Part shown: one piece after another, positions 7,392-12,054 of the stretch
How the letters are laid out: every line of letters starts with the position of its first letter
Numbering within the stretch: the stretch's first letter is position 1
Assembly: GCA_007127395.1 (NCBI GenBank)
Contig: SKZL01000255.1
Coordinates: 1 to 12,054 of the forward strand
Source of the DNA: Balneolaceae bacterium
GTDB lineage: Bacteria; Bacteroidota; Rhodothermia; Balneolales; Balneolaceae
Direction of reading: 5' to 3'
DNA length: 12,054 bases
Made by a program: the position numbers and the translations under genes
Notes under the pieces: model-generated
The model's input: the letters and a program-made list of their open reading frames with translations, nothing else
Told to the model about the DNA's origin: nothing
Database searches by the model: none

Positions 7392-9356
7392 TTAATAACT
7401 CAAACCGAATCCAAACCGAAACAGCGGATCCTCCAGGTCAAAAGGAACATCTTCATATTGATTTAGTACAGACTCCCAGTTTGAAGGCATGTCGAACGGC
7501 AGTTTACCCTGCGGATTGAACCGGCCAAACAGGATATCAAAAATAGCTTCATCTGTTGTTCCGAAATTGACCAAAACTGCACCGGCCTCTTCAACAATTT
7601 CTGTTAATATTGCAGGTCGTTCCAGATAGGTGGTTATGATTGTTGGTTTTGAGCGGATCAAGTCCATCACAGGTTTCAACTCATCTTCAGTGTAGTAAAG
7701 CCGACCCTCCCGGAAAATCTCAATACCCATAATTGTACCGTACCCGGGATCATGAGGTGGTTGAAGGTTCAGGATGATCACATCTGCATCTTGTGGATTG
7801 TCGACAATAAAAGCGAACTTTTTTGCCGCCTCCGGGTTCAAACCTTCCAAATAGAGTGACAGCTTATCAACCGGTAAAGGTAAAAGGGCATCTCCATCTA
7901 TCTCCCTGTTGGAGAGTAAAACCTGTGAACGAAGTTGTGATTCATAACCAAGACTTAAAGCCTCTTCAGTGGCGAGGCTCTCTTCTGCTTCATCAATATC
8001 AACAAAAGGGTTATCAAACAGCCCAAGCTGGAATTTTTGCCTCAACAGTCTGTGAACGGATTCATCAACCCTCTCCTCTGAAAGCTCACCGCTTCTGACC
8101 AGTTCTACGATATGATGGGGAGTGGCTTCTCCACCAAACTGATCCACACCGGCATGAATGGCTTTCAGGGTTCTCTCTTTCGCTGTGAGGTGGTCAACAC
8201 CAAATCCGCGGTGCTTCATCACTTCAAAACCGAAGAGAGTCATTGAATTGATTACTCCCCAATCAGTGCAAACAATACCATCATAATTCAACTCATCCCT
8301 TAACAGGTCGGTCAATATTTCACGGTTAAATGCAAAAGCCACATCTTCGCTTGTCTGCCCCACCGGTACGCCATAATAGGGCATCATCTGAGCCGTATTA
8401 GCCTCAATAGCAGCAATGAAAGGGGACAGATGGTAGTCAAAATTGTTACCGGGATAGGCCTGATCTTTGCCATACCAGAAATGGGCATCCCAGCCATCCT
8501 TTTGCGGTCCGCCACCCGGGAAATGTTTGGTCATTGTGGCGACACTGCTACTGGTTAGGGAGTCGCCCTGAAAACCGCGAATATAAGCAGCTCCAAGTGC
8601 AGCGCTCAACCCGGCATCTTCACCAAAGGTGCCGCTAATACGGCCCCATCGTGGCTCAGTGGCCAGATCAACCATCGGATGCAGAGCAGAGTGAATCCCA
8701 ATAGCACGATACTCACGAGCTGCAATCTCACCAAATTTACGAATGAAAGCAGTATCCGCAATAGCTGCGAACCCGATGGGCTCTGTCCAGTGTGAAAAAC
8801 CAACGGTATGAACCCCGACCGCTGCGCCCTCTTCCATGGCTGTATGCCTTGGGTCAGAGCTGAAAGTCACCGGAATTCCTAATCGTGTTTGTTCAGCAAG
8901 CTTCTGAATCCGGTTTAGCCATCGTGCGGCTTCCACACCGGGAGGGGTATTATAAAGATTATAAAAGTGCATATGCTTATTGAACAACCCATCCTGAACC
9001 GGCTGAATGTTAAAGGGATTCATGGCTCCTGCCAGCTCTCCATCTTTGCCGGGAAAAATAAAGGTGTGATAGAATAAGCCGGCCTTCTCTTCAAGGGTCA
9101 TTTGTGATAGTAAATTCTCTACCCTCTCTTCAACGGGCAGTCGATAATCTTCATAAGGATCCAGAAGTCCATTTTTGTTCAGGTCTCGAAACTCCAGGCC
9201 ATCAACACGTAGAATTTCAGGAGAGGAGCCTGCTTTGGATTCTGCTTTCCAGATCGGTATGGCCCTGTTGAAATAATAGGCAGCAAAAAGAATTAAGAAA
9301 AGAGTGAGAATGGCAATGAAAAAGATGCCGGTATATTTAAAAAATTTTTTCATCAT
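7392..9356 (-). CDS. Membrane-anchored GH3 family beta-glycosidase
   Basis: This is a retaining exo-beta-glycosidase, probably a beta-glucosidase or beta-xylosidase. Of 654 residues, about 8-28 form one hydrophobic segment after a Lys-rich start, with no clear signal-peptidase site, so an uncleaved inner-membrane anchor facing the periplasm is likely. Residues 58-69 (DLNKNGLLDPYE) match a 12-residue EF-hand calcium loop. The N-terminal barrel follows, with RWGRISGTFGED (236-247), KHFPGGG (277-283) and the nucleophile Asp365 in VCTDWG. The second GH3 domain (about 470-650) is present, which argues against a NagZ-type hexosaminidase. The protein stops at FGFGLSY, exactly where many GH3 enzymes continue into a fibronectin-III-like domain, so that domain is absent. 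Two ATG codons lie in tandem at the start (9356 and 9353). No strong Shine-Dalgarno is visible, but a TAnnTTTG word lies upstream. It converges on the rhamnosidase gene and diverges from pgm. The GH3 assignment is firm; the substrate is not determined. Confidence 0.9.
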   Translation of the reverse strand: MMKKFFKYTGIFFIAILTLFLILFAAYYFNRAIPIWKAESKAGSSPEILRVDGLEFRDLNKNGLLDPYEDYRLPVEERVENLLSQMTLEEKAGLFYHTFIFPGKDGELAGAMNPFNIQPVQDGLFNKHMHFYNLYNTPPGVEAARWLNRIQKLAEQTRLGIPVTFSSDPRHTAMEEGAAVGVHTVGFSHWTEPIGFAAIADTAFIRKFGEIAAREYRAIGIHSALHPMVDLATEPRWGRISGTFGEDAGLSAALGAAYIRGFQGDSLTSSSVATMTKHFPGGGPQKDGWDAHFWYGKDQAYPGNNFDYHLSPFIAAIEANTAQMMPYYGVPVGQTSEDVAFAFNREILTDLLRDELNYDGIVCTDWGVINSMTLFGFEVMKHRGFGVDHLTAKERTLKAIHAGVDQFGGEATPHHIVELVRSGELSEERVDESVHRLLRQKFQLGLFDNPFVDIDEAEESLATEEALSLGYESQLRSQVLLSNREIDGDALLPLPVDKLSLYLEGLNPEAAKKFAFIVDNPQDADVIILNLQPPHDPGYGTIMGIEIFREGRLYYTEDELKPVMDLIRSKPTIITTYLERPAILTEIVEEAGAVLVNFGTTDEAIFDILFGRFNPQGKLPFDMPSNWESVLNQYEDVPFDLEDPLFRFGFGLSY

Positions 9357-9383
9357 TTTGGCTTGGATTGAGCTATATCTTTA

Positions 9384-9391
9384 CAAATATA
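9384..9391 (-). promoter_or_regulatory. Possible Bacteroidota-type -7 promoter element for the GH3 gene
   Basis: Read on the minus strand this is TATATTTG, a perfect match to the TAnnTTTG element of Bacteroidota primary-sigma promoters, about 28 bases before the GH3 start codon. The usual TTG near -33 is not clear, with only a TTTTC stretch at about that distance, so the call rests on one short word. Confidence 0.4.
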
Positions 9392-9464
9392 ATCAGGCTT
9401 AATAAGAAAATGGTGTAAGTAGGGATGGATTTTCATTTTTTAACCTGCTTGCCATTTATCGAAT

Positions 9465-9470
9465 TATAAT
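9465..9470 (+). promoter_or_regulatory. Possible -10 element for pgm
   Basis: TATAAT, a perfect consensus -10 hexamer, lies 53 bases before the TTG start of pgm and would give a leader of about 45 bases. No good -35 is found 16-18 bases upstream. In an AT-rich gap such a hexamer can occur by chance. Confidence 0.35.
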
Positions 9471-9510
9471 CCATTTTTCAGAGGAAAGATCAAAATTGCT
9501 GAATAAATCA

Positions 9511-9518
9511 AAGGAGGT
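9511..9518 (+). promoter_or_regulatory. Strong Shine-Dalgarno that fixes the TTG start of pgm
   Basis: AAGGAGGT is fully complementary to the 3' end of 16S rRNA. Its last G of the GGAGG core is six bases before TTG at 9524. No in-frame ATG lies near, so this site decides the start. Confidence 0.85.
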
Positions 9519-9523
9519 AACAT

Positions 9524-11164
9524 TTGGCTGCACATGAATATGCCGGAAAAAAGGCACCACAATCCATTCTTGAAAACATACCCAGGCTGATAACATCGTA
9601 TTACAGTAAAATCCCTGACCCGGAAAACACGCTGCATGCAGTACGTTTCGGAACATCGGGTCACCGCGGCTCTTCAAAGGATTCTACATTTAATGAAGAT
9701 CATATACTTGCCATTAGCCAGGCAGTTGCCGATTACAGAGAGAAAGAGGGAATCAAAGGCCCCCTTTTTCTGGGAATTGATACACACGCTTTATCGGAAC
9801 CCGCACTGGTAACGACGATTGAAGTACTTGCAGCAAACGACATTGAAATCCGCTATCAGGATGGTTTTGGCTATACTCCGACCCCTGCAATTTCCCATGC
9901 GATCCTCACATGGAACCGGTCTGGCAAGAACCCGAAAGCGGATGGAGTTGTGATTACACCATCCCATAATCCGCCTTCAGACGGTGGATTTAAGTACAAT
10001 GCAACACATGGAGGGCCGGCCGGTACGGAAATTACCAAAGAGATCGAAAAAACAGCCAATAGCTATCTGAAAAAGGGGTTAAACGGTGTAAAGAGAATCC
10101 CTTTTGAAAAAGCACTTCGCAAAGAGGTCACAAAAGCGTACGACTTTGTAAACCCTTTCACTGACGACCTGAAAAGTGTAATTGATCTGGATGTGATTCG
10201 TGAATCCGGGCTGAAGATCGGTGCTGATCCGATGGGAGGATCTGGGATTGCATATTGGGAACCGATTGCTGATAAATATAATCTGAATATCGAGATTGTT
10301 AATCCAAAAGTGGATCAAACATTCAGCTTTATGACAGTAGATCACGACGGAAAGATCCGAATGGATTGCTCCTCCCCCTACGCCATGGCCAGCCTGATCG
10401 AACTGAAGGATAAGTACGATATTGCTTTCGGCAACGATACAGATTTCGACAGGCACGGGATCGTCACAAAAGCAGGATTGATGAACCCGAATCACTATCT
10501 GGCGGTTGCCATCCAGTACCTGTTTCAGAATCGTCCTGACTGGAGAGAAGATGCCGCTGTTGGAAAAACCCTGGTTTCAAGCGGAATGATCGACAGGGTG
10601 GCCAACGCGATTGGCCGCAAACTCTCGGAAGTGCCTGTTGGATTCAAGTGGTTTGTGGATGGGCTGCTCGATGGGTCATACGGTTTTGGAGGTGAAGAGA
10701 GTGCAGGAGCATCCTTCTTGCGAAAAGACGGAACACCATGGTCTACCGACAAGGATGGCATCATTCTGAATTTGCTGGCAGCTGAAATGACGGCGAAAAC
10801 AGGAAAGAATCCATCCGATCATTACAAGGAGCTGGAGGAACGTTTTGGAAGCCCGGTTTATGAACGGCTGGATGCACCGGCAAACCTTGAGGAGAAAAAA
10901 ATATTATCAAACCTTTCGCCCGATCAGGTAAAAGCCGATCAGCTGGCCGGTGAACCGATTCTGAAAAAACTGACGCGCGCGCCAGGCAACAATGCGGAGA
11001 TTGGAGGATTAAAAGTAGAAACCGAAAATGGCTGGTTTGCCGCCCGCCCATCCGGCACGGAGGATATCTACAAAATCTATACGGAGAGTTTTAAAGGCAC
11101 AGACCATCTCAAACAAATACAGCAGGAAGCAATTTCAATCGTAGATTCAGTTCTGGGAAAATAG
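9524..11164 (+). CDS. pgm: Phosphoglucomutase, alpha-D-glucose-specific
   Basis: This cytoplasmic enzyme interconverts glucose-1-phosphate and glucose-6-phosphate through a phosphoserine, linking glycolysis with sugar-nucleotide, glycogen and envelope-sugar synthesis. The 546 residues equal the length of E. coli Pgm, and long stretches resemble it closely. The active-site serine is Ser147 in [11 protein letters not shown]. The magnesium loop is DTDFDRHG (Asp305, Asp307, Asp309), where I recall E. coli having DPDYDRHG. The sugar-specificity loop is GGEESAG (389-395), and the phosphate-binding loop RPSGTED is at 508-514. FGTSGHRGS (42-50) is also conserved. The start is TTG, supported by a perfect Shine-Dalgarno six bases upstream. 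The gene diverges from the GH3 gene and converges on the oxidoreductase gene. It appears intact, and the identification is very secure. Confidence 0.97.
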   Translation: MAAHEYAGKKAPQSILENIPRLITSYYSKIPDPENTLHAVRFGTSGHRGSSKDSTFNEDHILAISQAVADYREKEGIKGPLFLGIDTHALSEPALVTTIEVLAANDIEIRYQDGFGYTPTPAISHAILTWNRSGKNPKADGVVITPSHNPPSDGGFKYNATHGGPAGTEITKEIEKTANSYLKKGLNGVKRIPFEKALRKEVTKAYDFVNPFTDDLKSVIDLDVIRESGLKIGADPMGGSGIAYWEPIADKYNLNIEIVNPKVDQTFSFMTVDHDGKIRMDCSSPYAMASLIELKDKYDIAFGNDTDFDRHGIVTKAGLMNPNHYLAVAIQYLFQNRPDWREDAAVGKTLVSSGMIDRVANAIGRKLSEVPVGFKWFVDGLLDGSYGFGGEESAGASFLRKDGTPWSTDKDGIILNLLAAEMTAKTGKNPSDHYKELEERFGSPVYERLDAPANLEEKKILSNLSPDQVKADQLAGEPILKKLTRAPGNNAEIGGLKVETENGWFAARPSGTEDIYKIYTESFKGTDHLKQIQQEAISIVDSVLGK

Positions 11165-11274
11165 ATAATCAGTTTTTGAATGGATTAAACCATAGCTGAT
11201 CAGGTAATGTATGATCGGTCATAGCCAAAAATGATCAAACTGAATCGGGATGGAGTCAGCCATAGATGATCAAG
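11161..11274 (+). repeat. Cluster of degenerate ATAG-n-TGATCA repeats between convergent genes
   Basis: Four imperfect copies of ATAGmTGATCAr occur in and just after the end of pgm. ATAGATAATCAG starts at 11161 and overlaps the pgm stop codon. ATAGCTGATCAG starts at 11192. ATAGCCAAAAATGATCAA starts at 11221 and carries extra bases. ATAGATGATCAA starts at 11262. The palindrome TGATCA lies at 11197, 11232 and 11267, exactly 35 bases apart. The rest of the 149-base gap shows no clear terminator in either direction and no gene. The units are short and diverged, so chance or a decayed tandem repeat are both possible. Confidence 0.45.
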
Positions 11275-11313
11275 CTGTTTCTGGTCAAATAGAACTATAG
11301 AAGCTCCGGCGCT

Positions 11314-12054
11314 TTATGAGCGGATCTGATCAATCACCTCCATGTTTTCAATGGAATCATCGAGGGATACAGAGACCGGTTCGTCATTAATGATGGATCT
11401 TGCGAAAGCATCAGCCTGCAAAGTGAAATGATTACATGGCTCAAACTCTTCAATGAGGTCAATGCCATCGATATGGGCTCTCAAAACGGTCGGTTTCGAA
11501 AAGTCAGGATTGTAAGGCCAGTCCAGCTCAATCTTCCCCTTGCTGCCAAATATTTTGACATATTGGTCTTTATGACACTGCGTGGAGCAGGTGAAAACAG
11601 AAGTTCCAGACCCGAAACTGAGCAGACCCGATGTTACAATGTCTACACCAAAATCGGGATCGAAGTGTGAAATTCCGGTTGCAAATTCCGGTTGTTGGCC
11701 AAAAATTAATCTCGCTGTAGAAATAGAGTAGCACCCCACATCCATCAGTCCGCCACCACCCATTTCGGCACTGTTACGATAATTTTCGGGATCTTCGTTG
11801 AAGTAAGAGAAAAACGTATGCACCGCTTTTATCTCACCCAGCTTGACTGAGTGTACCAGCTCAAAAACACGTTTCCAGCGGTGTTGATGTCGATACATAA
11901 AAGCCTCCATCACCTTCAGATGAGGCACGGTTTCGGCGAACGCTTTCAATCGACGCGCATCTTCTGTATTCATACCGATCGGCTTTTCACAAAGAACATG
12001 TTTGCCGGCCTCCAGACTTTTGATACTCCACTCCACAGGCATGTGGTTTGGAAG
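11314..12054 (-). CDS. Gfo/Idh/MocA family oxidoreductase (N-terminal part outside window)
   Basis: This is an NAD(P)-dependent dehydrogenase of the glucose-fructose oxidoreductase family, probably acting on a sugar or cyclitol in the cytoplasm. The frame stays open to the last base of the window on the minus strand. An ATG at 12042 lies inside the conserved stretch LPNH-MPVEWSIKSLEAGKH, so it is not the real start, and about 70-80 residues of the nucleotide-binding fold are missing. Counting from that internal Met, EKP is at 19-21 (Lys20 is the family's conserved active-site lysine), YRHQHRW is at 50-56, and GGGGLMDVGCYSIS at 96-109 is the typical second-domain motif. The C-terminus ends normally in NMEVIDQIRS before TAA. 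The motifs are nearest to the branch that includes xylose dehydrogenases and dihydrodiol dehydrogenases, but the substrate cannot be told from this. It converges on pgm. Confidence 0.92.
   Translation of the reverse strand, partial: LPNHMPVEWSIKSLEAGKHVLCEKPIGMNTEDARRLKAFAETVPHLKVMEAFMYRHQHRWKRVFELVHSVKLGEIKAVHTFFSYFNEDPENYRNSAEMGGGGLMDVGCYSISTARLIFGQQPEFATGISHFDPDFGVDIVTSGLLSFGSGTSVFTCSTQCHKDQYVKIFGSKGKIELDWPYNPDFSKPTVLRAHIDGIDLIEEFEPCNHFTLQADAFARSIINDEPVSVSLDDSIENMEVIDQIRS

Noticed and set aside
12040..12042. ATG at 12042 (minus strand) as the start of a short oxidoreductase
   Set aside because: It falls inside a conserved family stretch (LPNH just upstream is also in frame), and starting there would drop the whole nucleotide-binding motif. 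The gene simply continues past the window.
1..12054. Defence island, toxin-antitoxin pair, CRISPR array, prophage or transposon
   Set aside because: All six genes are recognisable metabolic or envelope genes that fill most of the window. No regularly spaced long repeats, integrase, transposase or nuclease genes are present, and gaps are under 170 bases.

Overview
This 12,054-base window looks like ordinary chromosome from a Gram-negative bacterium of moderate, slightly AT-leaning composition. The best guess is the Bacteroidota/Balneolota/Rhodothermota neighbourhood. That rests on the two-domain SppA, the outer-membrane protein joining a TolB-like propeller to a barrel, the exported GH78 and GH3 enzymes, and one TAnnTTTG-type promoter word. 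The assignment is an inference from gene types, because there is no rRNA or other marker gene. I see no tRNA, rRNA, CRISPR array, insertion sequence, integrase or phage gene.

Layout. Positions 2-1708 (+) hold sppA, cut off at the left edge, followed by a clear intrinsic terminator at 1741-1778. Positions 1836-4814 (+) encode a large exported protein with three modules: a zinc metallopeptidase of the HExxH...E type, a TolB-like beta-propeller, and a C-terminal outer-membrane barrel carrying the VRGF motif of Omp85 proteins. Positions 4894-7299 (+) encode an exported GH78-type alpha-L-rhamnosidase, separated from the previous gene by 79 bases. Positions 7392-9356 (-) encode a membrane-anchored GH3 glycosidase that converges on the rhamnosidase. 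A 167-base divergent region (9357-9523) holds promoter-like words for both directions and a perfect Shine-Dalgarno for the next gene. Positions 9524-11164 (+) encode phosphoglucomutase (pgm) from a TTG start. Positions 11314-12054 (-) hold the C-terminal part of a Gfo/Idh/MocA-family sugar oxidoreductase, cut off at the right edge. The 149 bases between the last two genes contain a small cluster of degenerate repeats built around TGATCA.

How the genes may work together. The rhamnosidase and the GH3 enzyme are both exported exo-glycosidases and could act in turn on a rhamnose-capped glucoside or similar glycan in the periplasm or at the envelope. Pgm would link released glucose to central metabolism, and the Gfo/Idh/MocA protein is of a kind often found in sugar use. 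No SusC/SusD pair, sugar transporter, regulator or rhamnose-catabolic gene is visible, so this is a loose carbohydrate neighbourhood rather than a proven utilisation locus. SppA and the peptidase-propeller-barrel protein both belong to envelope proteolysis but are separated by a terminator. The most unusual item is the peptidase-propeller-barrel protein.
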